This document shows positions 35,962 to 45,003 of a stretch of DNA of 64,000 bases, one piece after another. Both the position numbers and the translations under genes were made by a program. The DNA comes from Homoserinimonas aerilata (GTDB lineage: Bacteria > Actinomycetota > Actinomycetes > Actinomycetales > Microbacteriaceae). Position 1 is the first letter of the stretch. Each line of letters starts with the position of its first letter. The notes below the pieces were generated by a model. The model ran no database searches and was not told where the DNA came from. It saw only the letters and a list, made by a program, of their open reading frames with translations. Location of the stretch: contig NZ_VFOM01000001.1 of assembly GCF_006716125.1 (NCBI RefSeq), positions 1,488,001 to 1,552,000 on the forward strand. The letters are read 5' to 3'.

Positions 35962-38709
35962 CTACTCCCGGTCTGTGAGCTGCCAGGCATCCTCGTTGTC
36001 GGATGCCTCGACCTCATCGTAGCCGCTGCTCATCTCGGCGACCGGGTCTGAGCCGTAGCGGTCGGCGTCGTGACCGGACGCGGCCGACGCTCCACCACCC
36101 TGCGGAGCGGCCGGAGCAGCCGCCGGCTCGTCGCCGCGCAGTCGCGCCAGAACCCCGGGCAGCTGCTCGGGGGCCACGAGCACGTCGCGGGCCTTCGACC
36201 CCTCGGAGGGGCCGACGATCTCGCGCGACTCGAGCAGATCCATGAGCCTGCCCGCCTTCGCGAATCCGACGCGGAGCTTGCGCTGCAGCATGGACGTCGA
36301 ACCGAACTGCGTGCTGACGACGAGCTCGGCCGCCGCGAGCAGAACCTCGAGATCGTCGCCGATGTCGCTGTCGATCTGCTTCTTCTCGGCGACGACGGCG
36401 ACATCGTTGCGGTACTCGGGCCTCGCCTGCGCTGTGACGTGCTTGACGACGGAGTTGATCTCGTCCTCACCGACCCAGGCACCCTGCACGCGGATCGCCT
36501 TCGACGCCCCCATCGGCAGGAACAGCGCGTCTCCCTGGCCGATGAGCTTGTCGGCCCCCGGCTGATCGAGGATGACGCGGGAGTCGGTCATGCTGCTCAC
36601 CGCGAACGCGAGGCGACTCGGCACATTGGCCTTGATGAGCCCCGTGACGACGTCGACCGACGGCCGCTGCGTCGCGAGCACGAGGTGGATTCCGGATGCT
36701 CGGGCCAACTGCGTTATGCGCACGATCGAATCCTCGACGTCGCGCGGGGCGACCATCATGAGGTCGGCCAACTCATCGACGACGACAAGCAGGTAGGGGT
36801 ACGCCTTGAGCTTGCGCTCGCTGCCCTCCGGCAGCACGATCTCATTCGCGACGACGGCGGCGTTGAAGTCATCGATGTGGCGGTAGCCGAAGCTGGCCAG
36901 ATCGTCGTACCGCATGTCCATCTCCTTCACGACCCAGGCGAGCGCTTCGGCTGCCTTCTTGGGGTTCGTGATGATGGGCGTGATGAGATGCGGGATGCCC
37001 GCATACGGCGCCAGTTCGACGCGCTTCGGGTCAATGAGCACCATGCGCACCTCTGAGGGCTTGGCGCGCATCAGCAGCGAGGTGATCATCGAGTTGACGA
37101 AGCTCGACTTGCCCGAGCCGGTGGAGCCCGCGACGAGGAGATGCGGCATCTTGGCCAGGTTGGCGACGACGAAGCCGCCCTCGACATCCTTGCCCACGCC
37201 GATCGTCATGGGGTGCTGGCTGCCCGTGCTGGCCTTCGAGCGCAGAACGTCGCCGAGCGAGACGATCTCACGGTCGGTGTTGGGGATCTCGATGCCGATG
37301 GCGCTCTTGCCCGGGATGGGCGAGAGGATGCGCACCTCGTTGCTCGCGACCGCGTAGGAGAGGTTCTTGCTGAGCGCCGTGACGCGCTCGACCTTGACGC
37401 CGGGGCCGAGCTCGATCTCGTAGCGGGTGACCGTCGGGCCGCGGCTGAACCCGGTGACCTTCGCGTCGACAGTGAACTGCTTGAGCACCTCGGTGATGGC
37501 GGCGACGATGTCGTCGTTGGCCTGCGAGCGCGCCTTCGGCGGCGTTCCCTGCTTGAGAACGGATGCCGCGGGCAGCCGGTACGGCGTCTGCGGCCGTTCC
37601 TGCGCGGGCTGGGCGAAGTCGCCCTGGCGGCCCTTCTCCGAGACGTTGTCGGTGAAGCCGGGGAGCAGATCTGCCACGAGGGGCTCGCCATCGTCACGGA
37701 TGCCCGTCGACGCGGCGGGCTCGACCTCTCCCGTGAAGCGCTTGACGGCATCCTCTGCCTTCGTCAGCTCCTCAATCAGCTCGATGCCGAAGGCCTCAGT
37801 CTCTGACTCGTCGTTCGCGTCGCTCGCGCGCTCGATCACGGGGCTGTCGAAGGCCGGATCGGTCTCGCGCTGGGTCTTGTTGCGTCGCCACCACGGAAGC
37901 GAGGCGGCCTCCTCGGGGTCGATGCCGAGGTCGCCGAAGTCGCCGAAGGCCTCCGTCGTGTCGCCGGAGCCCTTCGCGGGCTTCCGGGCGGGCTCCTCCA
38001 GCTGCTCCCCGAAGAGGTAGGCGTAGAGCTCGCGGAGACGGCGGCCGATGCGATTCGGCGGCGTCTTCGTGATGATGAACAGCGAGAGCACGAGGAGCAG
38101 CGCCGCAACGACCACCCCGAGCCAGAGGATGTTGCCCGCCACGAACGGCTGGCCCGTCACCCATCCGATGACACCGCCGCCTCGGGCGAGTGCCACGGCA
38201 CCGTCGGACGGCTGCGGCGCACCGCTGAGGAGATGACTCAGTGCGCTCACGCTGATGAGGAGCACGACAAGACCGACCCCCAGCCGACCGTTGTCGTCGA
38301 CAGACGCCGGATGCCGGAAGAGCCACACGGAGAAGACGAGGAGGATGACCGGCAGCGCGAAGGCGAGACGCCCGAACAGACCGCCGAACGTCCAGGCGTC
38401 GAGGGCTATCGCGACGGGGTCGTTGGGGTTGAACCACTCAACGACAGCGCCCGCGATCGCGAGCAGGAAGAACATGAACGGGACGCCGTCGCGTCGCTCG
38501 TCCTTGGCAAGGGTCTCGCGCCCGAAGAGGCGGGCTGCCCCGCCCACGACATGCGCCATGCCCAGCCACGCACCGGAGAGCAGACCGGGCCGGGACTCGA
38601 CGACCTTCGCCGCGGGCAGCTTCTTCGTCGCCGCGGTGCGCGCAGGCGCCTTCGAACCGCGCGCCGGCGCCGTGCGCGCACGCGAGTTCGACCTGGTGCT
38701 CGTAGCCAT
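35962..38709 (-). CDS. ftsK: DNA translocase FtsK/SpoIIIE
   Basis: Septal DNA pump that clears chromosomes during division. The 915 residues have a basic N-terminus (1-40), four membrane helices (about 75-215), a linker (about 230-400), an alpha/beta motor with Walker A GSTGSGKS (about 528-535) and Walker [15 protein letters not shown], and a gamma winged-helix domain (about 790-855, [16 protein letters not shown]) that would read KOPS-like sequences. The C-terminus is acidic. ATG 38709 has TACCGT ending 6 nt upstream. Confidence 0.96.
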   Translation of the reverse strand: MATSTRSNSRARTAPARGSKAPARTAATKKLPAAKVVESRPGLLSGAWLGMAHVVGGAARLFGRETLAKDERRDGVPFMFFLLAIAGAVVEWFNPNDPVAIALDAWTFGGLFGRLAFALPVILLVFSVWLFRHPASVDDNGRLGVGLVVLLISVSALSHLLSGAPQPSDGAVALARGGGVIGWVTGQPFVAGNILWLGVVVAALLLVLSLFIITKTPPNRIGRRLRELYAYLFGEQLEEPARKPAKGSGDTTEAFGDFGDLGIDPEEAASLPWWRRNKTQRETDPAFDSPVIERASDANDESETEAFGIELIEELTKAEDAVKRFTGEVEPAASTGIRDDGEPLVADLLPGFTDNVSEKGRQGDFAQPAQERPQTPYRLPAASVLKQGTPPKARSQANDDIVAAITEVLKQFTVDAKVTGFSRGPTVTRYEIELGPGVKVERVTALSKNLSYAVASNEVRILSPIPGKSAIGIEIPNTDREIVSLGDVLRSKASTGSQHPMTIGVGKDVEGGFVVANLAKMPHLLVAGSTGSGKSSFVNSMITSLLMRAKPSEVRMVLIDPKRVELAPYAGIPHLITPIITNPKKAAEALAWVVKEMDMRYDDLASFGYRHIDDFNAAVVANEIVLPEGSERKLKAYPYLLVVVDELADLMMVAPRDVEDSIVRITQLARASGIHLVLATQRPSVDVVTGLIKANVPSRLAFAVSSMTDSRVILDQPGADKLIGQGDALFLPMGASKAIRVQGAWVGEDEINSVVKHVTAQARPEYRNDVAVVAEKKQIDSDIGDDLEVLLAAAELVVSTQFGSTSMLQRKLRVGFAKAGRLMDLLESREIVGPSEGSKARDVLVAPEQLPGVLARLRGDEPAAAPAAPQGGGASAASGHDADRYGSDPVAEMSSGYDEVEASDNEDAWQLTDRE

Positions 38710-38715
38710 GCTTCC

Positions 38716-38721
38716 ACGGTA
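38716..38721 (-). promoter_or_regulatory. Possible leaderless-type -10 element of ftsK
   Basis: TACCGT ends 6 nt before the ftsK ATG. It fits TANNNT but is GC-rich in the centre, so it is the weakest of this class in the window. Confidence 0.3.
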
Positions 38722-38774
38722 CCGGCGGCCACTGTCATCGCCGGGATGGCAGGGCGCGTGTTGAGCAGCGGGGC

Positions 38775-39998
38775 TCAGAAGCGAATGGCGTCGATCACCT
38801 TGACCCGCACGGCGACGAGCGCGGGCAGCAGTCCAGCGAGGGCACCCACCGCCGTGGCCGCGCCGAGACCGAGCAGGGCCGCCTCGATGGGGAACGGCGG
38901 AACATCCATGATCCCCTGCGCGAGCTGCTCCTGAACCCAGGGATTGCGCACGATGAGAATCGCGATGATCACGCCGATGACCCCCGCCGCGAACGACGCG
39001 ACGACACTCTCCATCATCACCGAGAAGAACACCCTGCCCGCCGTGGCCCCGAAGCTGCGGCGGATGCCGATCTCACGGATGCGCTGGCGCACGGTCACGA
39101 GCGAGATGTTCACGAGCCCGAGCGCGCCGAGCAGCAGGACGAGCCCCGCGACCCCTCCCACGAGCAGCCTGAGCGGAAGCAGCGGGTCCATGCTGTTGTA
39201 TGCCGCATAGTCGTTGCGACTGACGTCGACCTGGAACCCCTCCCCCAGCGCTCCGGCGGTGTCTCGCTGGATGAGCGACGTCAGCTCGTCTGCGAGCTCC
39301 GGCGGAACCCACAACTCGAATGACGGCGCAGCCCCGGCGATCGCCGCCGCCGACGAGATGCGCTCGAACGCGGTATTGAGGATGAAGGAACGCGGCGACG
39401 TCTCCCACGGTTCAGCGGGCATGACACCGATGATCACGGCCGTGCCCGCCGAATCCCCCACGAGCGAGATCGTGGGGTGGGTGCGCAGATCGGGCGAGCC
39501 GATGCGCTCATAGAACAGCTCGTTGACGACGAGTGCAGGCGCGAGACGCTGCTCGTCGTAGTCGCTGAACCACGCACCATCCGACACCCGCACGCGATGC
39601 ATCGTGCCGAAGGCGACATCGACACCCTGTGTCTCCACGGGAGCGACGCCGTCAGAGAACTGGGCGTACAGGGTGGCCCAGCGGTTGGCGCCGGCATGGC
39701 TGATCTGGTAGCGCTCGACGACGGCGTCGAAGGCCTCGCGCAGCGAGTCGCCGGATGCCTGTTCCCCCGTCTGCGGGTTGAAGGCGCTGATCATGAGGGT
39801 CGCCGGCCGGCCGGAGCTGCGCTCCATGCTCTCGGTCGTGGACTGCTGCACCATGCCGCCGAGGCCGACGACAGTCGTGATCGCCGTGACGGCAACGCCC
39901 ACGCCGATGAGACTCAACATCACCCGAGTCCTGTGGATGCGCAACTCGGCCCAGGCCTCGCTGACGGCTCCGACGAAGCCCGTGAGAAACCGCATCAC
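38775..39998 (-). CDS. MacB/FtsX-type ABC transporter permease
   Basis: A 407-residue permease with one N-terminal helix (about 28-50), a large extracellular MacB-PCD-like domain (about 52-280) and three C-terminal helices in an FtsX domain (about 285-400, [19 protein letters not shown]). Together with the overlapping ATPase and membrane-fusion genes it forms a MacAB-like mechanotransmission module. ATG 39998 overlaps the ATPase stop by 4 bp. Such systems export peptides, lipids or drugs; the cargo is unknown. Confidence 0.86.
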   Translation of the reverse strand: MMRFLTGFVGAVSEAWAELRIHRTRVMLSLIGVGVAVTAITTVVGLGGMVQQSTTESMERSSGRPATLMISAFNPQTGEQASGDSLREAFDAVVERYQISHAGANRWATLYAQFSDGVAPVETQGVDVAFGTMHRVRVSDGAWFSDYDEQRLAPALVVNELFYERIGSPDLRTHPTISLVGDSAGTAVIIGVMPAEPWETSPRSFILNTAFERISSAAAIAGAAPSFELWVPPELADELTSLIQRDTAGALGEGFQVDVSRNDYAAYNSMDPLLPLRLLVGGVAGLVLLLGALGLVNISLVTVRQRIREIGIRRSFGATAGRVFFSVMMESVVASFAAGVIGVIIAILIVRNPWVQEQLAQGIMDVPPFPIEAALLGLGAATAVGALAGLLPALVAVRVKVIDAIRF

Positions 39999-40720
39999 AG
40001 CGACACCTCGGGGGCGGCCATCGCGAGCACCCGCGTCACATCGACGGCGGTCAGCACTCCCTTGTCGAGCCTGTAGTGCCTGCGCGCGAGAGCCGCGACA
40101 TTCGCGTCATGGGTGATGGTGATGAGCGCCGCACCCGACTGCTCGGCGACCTCGTCAACGAGGGCCATGATCGAAGCCCCCGTGTCGATGTCGAGGGCCC
40201 CTGTCGGCTCGTCCGCGAGGATGAGTCGCGGGCCACGCACGAGCGCTCGGGCGATGGCGACCCTCTGCTGCTCCCCGCCGGAGAGCTTCTCCGGCATCGA
40301 CAGCATCCGCTCGCCAAGCCCGACACGCTCGAGCATCTCGCCGGCCAACTGCCGCCTGCGCCAGAACTGCCTGCCCGTCGCGTAGAGCAACGGGGTCATG
40401 ACGTTCTCGAGCGCGGTGCGCCCCGGCAACAGGTTGAACTGCTGGAAGATGAAGCCGATATCGCTGCCGCGAGCGCGGTCGCGGGCTCGCGAACCGAGCT
40501 GCGAGACAGGCCGTTCATCGAACACGATCTGCCCCGAGGTGGGAGTGTCGAGCAGGCCGAGCAGGTTGAGCAGAGTCGTCTTGCCCGAGCCACTGCGACC
40601 GACGACCGACACATGGTCACCGACGGCCACCTCGAGGTCGACCCCCTTGAGGATCTCGAGAGGCGGAGCATCCGGAAGCTCGACAGAGCGGGTCACCGCC
40701 TCGAGCCGCAGCAGGCTCAT
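39995..40720 (-). CDS. MacB/LolD-type ABC transporter ATP-binding protein
   Basis: A 241-residue ATPase with Walker A GRSGSGKTT, Q-loop GFIFQQFNLLPGRTALENV (LolD/MacB style), signature [15 protein letters not shown] and Walker B LILADEPTGALD. ATG 40720 overlaps the adaptor gene stop by 4 bp. A tail of about 20 residues follows the usual end. Confidence 0.9.
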   Translation of the reverse strand: MSLLRLEAVTRSVELPDAPPLEILKGVDLEVAVGDHVSVVGRSGSGKTTLLNLLGLLDTPTSGQIVFDERPVSQLGSRARDRARGSDIGFIFQQFNLLPGRTALENVMTPLLYATGRQFWRRRQLAGEMLERVGLGERMLSMPEKLSGGEQQRVAIARALVRGPRLILADEPTGALDIDTGASIMALVDEVAEQSGAALITITHDANVAALARRHYRLDKGVLTAVDVTRVLAMAAPEVSL

Positions 40721-41688
40721 CCGCCGAAACCTCCACAGGCCATGCCACCGGCAACCGCGTAACAGTCCTCGCCCATCATGGGCGCCTCCTGAGCGCCGGG
40801 AACGAACTGCAGCACCATGTCGCCCTCGGCGACACCGTCACGCACCTCGACATTGATGCCGTCGTTGAGACCGAGCGTGACCGGCCGCTGCTCCGTGGAA
40901 CCGTCGGCAAGCACGAAGTAGACATTGCCGGTGTCTGCCACACCCTCGACCGCAGTGATCGGCACCATCATGACGTTCTCGGCGACACCGCCCGAGATCG
41001 TGACCTCGGCACCAAGCCCGGCGAACACCCGCACATCACCGGGCACCGCACAGCGCATGGCCGTGCCGCCGGAGTCGGCCTCCGCCCCCGCGAGCGCCGT
41101 CGATATCGACAGGCCGGTGCACGTGAACGGCGCAGGGCCGCCCGCGACAGCAACCAGCGCCTCAGTCGGCTGGTTGAGCAGGCGGTACTGCTGCTCAGGC
41201 TCCATCGTCGCCGTCACATGGAAGCTCGGTGGCGCCACCTTGGCGACAACCTCGCCGATCGTGACGGTCTGGCCCTCGATGACCGAGACGACCGACAGGA
41301 TGCCCGCCGCCGGAGAGACGACGGTGATGTCGCGCTTCCACGACGTTCCGTCATCGCGCATGACCTCCTCGCGCACGACGAAGAGTTCGGCGCCAGCCCC
41401 CACCGCGGCGCCCTGGCCAGCAAGAACCTTGCGGACCGTACCCGGTGCCGTCGACTTGACCTCGACCGCCTCATCCGCGGCGATCGTGCCCTTCAGCACG
41501 ACATCGTTCTGGATCGTTCCCAGCGAGACCGGAATCTGCGGCTCCACGATCTCCGCCGTCGGAAACTCAGGTGACGCGGCATCCTGTGCTGCATCGCCAA
41601 AGAAGGCCAACTTCACCAGCGCCGCAGCGACGGCGGCGAAGATGACGATCCTGATGATGGGAAAGATCCACTTACGCCACACGCCCAC
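40717..41688 (-). CDS. Membrane-fusion/adaptor protein (HlyD/MacA-like)
   Basis: A 323-residue protein with an N-terminal membrane helix (about 8-28) and an extracellular part with a lipoyl/barrel-sandwich region (VKSTAPGTVRKVLAGQGAAVGAG and SPAAGILSVVSVIEGQ) and a C-terminal beta domain. A peptidoglycan-binding-like stretch with two Cys residues (FTCTGL, MRCAVPG) lies between. The C-terminus ends YAVAGGMACGGFGG. The start is GTG 41688. Gram-positive MacA-like adaptors work without an outer-membrane partner. Confidence 0.82.
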   Translation of the reverse strand: MGVWRKWIFPIIRIVIFAAVAAALVKLAFFGDAAQDAASPEFPTAEIVEPQIPVSLGTIQNDVVLKGTIAADEAVEVKSTAPGTVRKVLAGQGAAVGAGAELFVVREEVMRDDGTSWKRDITVVSPAAGILSVVSVIEGQTVTIGEVVAKVAPPSFHVTATMEPEQQYRLLNQPTEALVAVAGGPAPFTCTGLSISTALAGAEADSGGTAMRCAVPGDVRVFAGLGAEVTISGGVAENVMMVPITAVEGVADTGNVYFVLADGSTEQRPVTLGLNDGINVEVRDGVAEGDMVLQFVPGAQEAPMMGEDCYAVAGGMACGGFGG

Positions 41689-41769
41689 GACTACCCCGGA
41701 TTCCGTTCAAGACGGCCGACCTCGCACCGGCGTCCGCTCCAAGGTATCGGCTAGCGAACGATAAGAGAA

Positions 41770-41785
41770 TCATCCTTGAGGATGA
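41770..41785 (-). terminator. Rho-independent-type terminator after rnj
   Basis: The stem TCATCC/GGATGA with a 4-nt loop is followed on the minus strand by TTCTCTTATC, a T-rich run. It lies about 49 nt past the rnj stop and before the adaptor operon. Confidence 0.6.
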
Positions 41786-41833
41786 AAGTGAAACCCCATC
41801 GAAACGAGGCCGTGAACCGTCAGACGCGGCGCG

Positions 41834-43510
41834 CTACGCCTCGATGACGACGGGCACGATCATGGGGCGACGCCGGTGCTGCGTGTTCACCCAGCGCCCC
41901 ACAGTGCGGCGGATGACCTGGGTGAAGGCATGCGTGTCGCGCGTGCCGTTCTCCGCCGCCTCCGTGAGCGCCTTCACGATCTGCGGCTTCACCGCATCGA
42001 ACACGGCCTCATCCTCTGCAAAGCCGCGCGACTGGATCTCCGGCCCGACGATGACCCTGCCGGTCTGCGGATCGATCGCGACGAAGATCGAGATGAATCC
42101 CTCCTCCGCGAGGATACGGCGATCCTTGAGATCGGCATCCGTGATCTCGCCGACAGTCGAACCATCGACATAGACATAGCCCAGATCGAGCTGACCGACG
42201 ACCGTCGCGACGCCGTCGCGCAGGTCGATGACGACGCCGTCCTCGCCCAGGATGATGTTCTCCTCCGGCACGCCCGTCTGCATCGCCAGCTCGGCGTTCG
42301 CCACCAGATGGCGGTGCTCGCCGTGCACCGGCAGCACATTCTTCGGGCGCAGGATGTTGTAGCAGTAGAGCAGCTCGCCCGCGCTCGCGTGACCTGAGAC
42401 ATGCACCTTCGCATTGCCCTTGTGCACGACCGTGGCGCCCAGCTTCATGAGCCCGTTGATGACCCGGTAGACGGCGTTCTCGTTGCCGGGGATGAGGCTT
42501 GACGCGAGGATGACCGTGTCGCCCCTGCCCACCTCGATCTTGTGCTCGAGGTTCGCCATGCGCGCCAGAACGGCCATCGGCTCGCCCTGCGAGCCCGTGC
42601 TCATGTAGACGATCTTGTTGTCAGGCAGATCGTCGGCCTTCTTCTGGTCGATGAGAACGCCATCCGGCACCCTCAGGTAGCCGAGATCGGCGGCGATGCC
42701 CATGTTGCGCACCATCGAGCGCCCCATGAACGCGACACGGCGGCCGTTCGCATGCGCGGCATCCAGAACCTGCTGCACCCTGTGCACGTGGCTCGAGAAG
42801 CTCGCCACGATCACCCGGCGCCGGGCCTTCTGGATGACCGCCTCGAGCACGGGGCCGATGGCCCGCTCGGGAGCAGTGAAGCCGGGAACATCGGCGTTCG
42901 TCGAATCGGGCAGGAACAGGTCGACGCCCGCCTCACCGAGCCGGGCGAAGGCACGAAGATCGGTGATGCGGTCGTCGAGCGGCAGCTGATCCATCTTGAA
43001 GTCGCCGGTGTGCAGAACCACGCCGGCCTCCGTCTTGATGGCGACCGCCAGAGCATCCGGAATCGAATGGTTCACCGCAATGAACTCGAGACTGAAGGGG
43101 CCGAAGCGCTCCTCGTCGCCCTCCGCGACCGTGAGCGTGTACGGCGTGATGCGGTGCTCCTTGAGCTTCGCCTCCACAAGTGCCAGCGTCAGGTTCGAGC
43201 CGATCAGCGGGATGTCCTGGCGCAGGCGCAGCAGGTACGGCACAGCACCGATGTGGTCCTCGTGGCCGTGCGTGAGCACGACGCCCAGGATGTCGTCGAG
43301 ACGATCCCGGATGGGGCTGAAGTCGGGCAGGATCAGATCGACGCCCGGCTGGTGCTCCTCCGGGAACAGCACACCGCAGTCGACGACGAGCAGCTTGCCG
43401 CCGAACTCGTAGACGGTCATGTTGCGGCCGATCTCGCCGAGGCCGCCGATCGGGGTCACCCGAAGGGTGCCGGGCTGGAGGGGTGCAGGTTCGTGGATGG
43501 GTGAATTCAT
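41834..43510 (-). CDS. rnj: Ribonuclease J
   Basis: Beta-CASP metallo-beta-lactamase RNase with 5'-3' exonuclease and endonuclease activity. The 558 residues have the zinc motif HGHEDH (81-86), the beta-CASP region (FSSHVHRVQQVLDAA, FMGRSMVRNMG), YMSTGSQGEPMAVLARMA and HVSGHASAGEL. A C-terminal domain of about 100 residues completes it. ATG 43510 has AGGA upstream. It follows dapA by 80 nt, a gap with two 5-bp stems (GGGGC/GCCCC, CGGCC/GGCCG) that might be processing sites. Confidence 0.96.
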   Translation of the reverse strand: MNSPIHEPAPLQPGTLRVTPIGGLGEIGRNMTVYEFGGKLLVVDCGVLFPEEHQPGVDLILPDFSPIRDRLDDILGVVLTHGHEDHIGAVPYLLRLRQDIPLIGSNLTLALVEAKLKEHRITPYTLTVAEGDEERFGPFSLEFIAVNHSIPDALAVAIKTEAGVVLHTGDFKMDQLPLDDRITDLRAFARLGEAGVDLFLPDSTNADVPGFTAPERAIGPVLEAVIQKARRRVIVASFSSHVHRVQQVLDAAHANGRRVAFMGRSMVRNMGIAADLGYLRVPDGVLIDQKKADDLPDNKIVYMSTGSQGEPMAVLARMANLEHKIEVGRGDTVILASSLIPGNENAVYRVINGLMKLGATVVHKGNAKVHVSGHASAGELLYCYNILRPKNVLPVHGEHRHLVANAELAMQTGVPEENIILGEDGVVIDLRDGVATVVGQLDLGYVYVDGSTVGEITDADLKDRRILAEEGFISIFVAIDPQTGRVIVGPEIQSRGFAEDEAVFDAVKPQIVKALTEAAENGTRDTHAFTQVIRRTVGRWVNTQHRRRPMIVPVVIEA

Positions 43511-43590
43511 GGCGTCCTGTGCTGTCGCGGCCGAAGCGGCCGATTCTCGTTGGGGCCGTCAGCCCCCTGTTGACGTGTGGGCGACGCGCC

Positions 43591-44568
43591 TCAGCGCGTC
43601 GTGCCTGCGACCTTCGGCAGCGCACCGCCGGCCGCGGCATTGCGGTCGGGGCGGAAGTTGCCCAGGTCGAGACCGGGAATGGAGCCGACGAGCGCCAGCT
43701 CGTCCTCGATGACGGCAGCCTCGAAATCCTCGGGGCCGACGAGCGGGAGCCGCACACGCGGCGAGCCGATGCGGCCCAGCCCGTGCAGGATGTACTTGGC
43801 CGCGACAGTGCCGGGAACATGCGTCATGACGGCGCGTACGAGCGGCTCGAGCTGCTTGTGGGCGGCCGTCGCGGTCGCCAGATCGCCGGCGTTGACGGCG
43901 TCGACGATGACCCGGTACGGGGTCGGTGCGATGTTCGCGGTGACACCGATGAGCCCCGTCGCACCGATCGAGAGATGCGGAAGCACATTGGGGTCATCTC
44001 CCGAGAAGTACAGCAGATCGGTCTGATTGAGAACCCTGCTGACCTCGGCGAGATCGCCCTTGGCATCCTTCACAGCAATGATGTTCGGATGCTTGGCCGC
44101 GCGCAGGATCGTCTCGTACTTGATCGGGATTCCCGTGCGCCCGGGGATGTCGTAGAGGATGACCGGAAGGTCGGTCGCGTCGGCGATCATGCGGAAGTGG
44201 GTGAGCACGCCCGCCTGCGTCGGCTTGTTGTAGTACGGCGTGACGATCATGACGCCATCGGCGCCGGCCTTCTCGCTCGCCTTGTAGAGCTCGATCGCGT
44301 GCGCCGTCTCGTTGGAACCGCCGCCCGTGATGATCTTCGCGCGCGAGCCGGCGACGGACTTGGCGACCTCGACGAGCCGCAGCTTCTCCGGGTCGGTGAG
44401 GGTGCTCGTCTCGCCGGTCGTGCCCGTGACGACGATGCCGTCCGCTCCCCCGGTGATGACGTCGTCGATGTGCTTCTCCACGTCATCCCACGCGACCTCG
44501 CCATCGGCGGTGAACGGGGTGACCAGGGCGACCAGCACCTGGCCGAAGGGATTCGCGGGATTCGTCAC
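43591..44568 (-). CDS. dapA: 4-hydroxy-tetrahydrodipicolinate synthase
   Basis: Condenses pyruvate and aspartate semialdehyde, the entry to diaminopimelate/lysine. The 325 residues show GTTGETSTL (Thr pair), Tyr139 in LPVILYDIPGRTG and the Schiff-base Lys167 in NIIAVKDAKGD. The C-terminus has about 25 extra residues. GTG 44568 is chosen because TACGCT ends 7 nt before it and family alignments start there (TNPANPFGQVLVALVTPF). Divergent from the ArsR gene and followed by rnj. Confidence 0.96.
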   Translation of the reverse strand: MTNPANPFGQVLVALVTPFTADGEVAWDDVEKHIDDVITGGADGIVVTGTTGETSTLTDPEKLRLVEVAKSVAGSRAKIITGGGSNETAHAIELYKASEKAGADGVMIVTPYYNKPTQAGVLTHFRMIADATDLPVILYDIPGRTGIPIKYETILRAAKHPNIIAVKDAKGDLAEVSRVLNQTDLLYFSGDDPNVLPHLSIGATGLIGVTANIAPTPYRVIVDAVNAGDLATATAAHKQLEPLVRAVMTHVPGTVAAKYILHGLGRIGSPRVRLPLVGPEDFEAAVIEDELALVGSIPGLDLGNFRPDRNAAAGGALPKVAGTTR

Positions 44569-44575
44569 AGTGCCC

Positions 44576-44581
44576 AGCGTA
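44576..44581 (-). promoter_or_regulatory. Leaderless-type -10 element of dapA
   Basis: TACGCT on the minus strand ends 7 nt before the GTG of dapA. It fixes the start codon choice. Confidence 0.45.
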
Positions 44582-44631
44582 TCGCGCTGGGGCATGCCGC
44601 TGCGAACGTGGATCACGCCTGATTGCGTCTA

Positions 44632-44664
44632 TTCAACAAAATTGCAATATAGACGTATTGTTGA
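44632..44664 (+). promoter_or_regulatory. Promoter and candidate ArsR operator of the arsR-sulP operon
   Basis: An AT-rich island holds TTCAAC (44632-44637), an 18-bp spacer and TATTGT (44656-44661), ending 6 nt before ATG 44668. Nested inverted repeats cover it: TCAACAA (44633-44639) with TTGTTGA (44658-44664), and CAATA (44645-44649) with TATTG (44656-44660). A repressor here would cover both promoter elements. Confidence 0.65.
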
Positions 44665-44667
44665 TTT

Positions 44668-45003
44668 ATGGCATCCGAACTCCCCGTCGCCCAGGTCAAG
44701 GCAGAACTCTTCAAAGCCCTCGCCCACCCCGCCCGCATCCGGGTGCTCGAGGTGCTCAGCGGAGGCGAGCACACCGTCAGCGAGATCGCCGGCCTCGTCG
44801 ACCTCGAGATGGCGCACCTCTCCCAGCAGCTGGGCGTGCTGCGGCGAGCCGGAGTCGTCGTCACCCGCAGAGACGGCAACAGCATCCACTACTCGCTGCG
44901 GGACGAACGGATGTCGCAGATCATCCAACTCGCCCGCGAGATGATCATCGCCGGGCTGCGCGAATCACAGGACATGCTGCACCAGCTGGACGGCCGGCGA
45001 TGA
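44668..45003 (+). CDS. ArsR-family transcriptional regulator
   Basis: A 111-residue winged-helix repressor (LFKALAHPARIRVLEVLSGG, recognition region LEMAHLSQQLGVLRRAGVV, wing TRRDGNSIHYSL). It contains no cysteine, so the classical ArsR metal-thiolate sites are absent and the signal is unknown. The stop overlaps the SulP start by 4 bp (ATGA), strongly suggesting it controls that transporter and itself. The message is probably leaderless. Confidence 0.88.
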   Translation: MASELPVAQVKAELFKALAHPARIRVLEVLSGGEHTVSEIAGLVDLEMAHLSQQLGVLRRAGVVVTRRDGNSIHYSLRDERMSQIIQLAREMIIAGLRESQDMLHQLDGRR

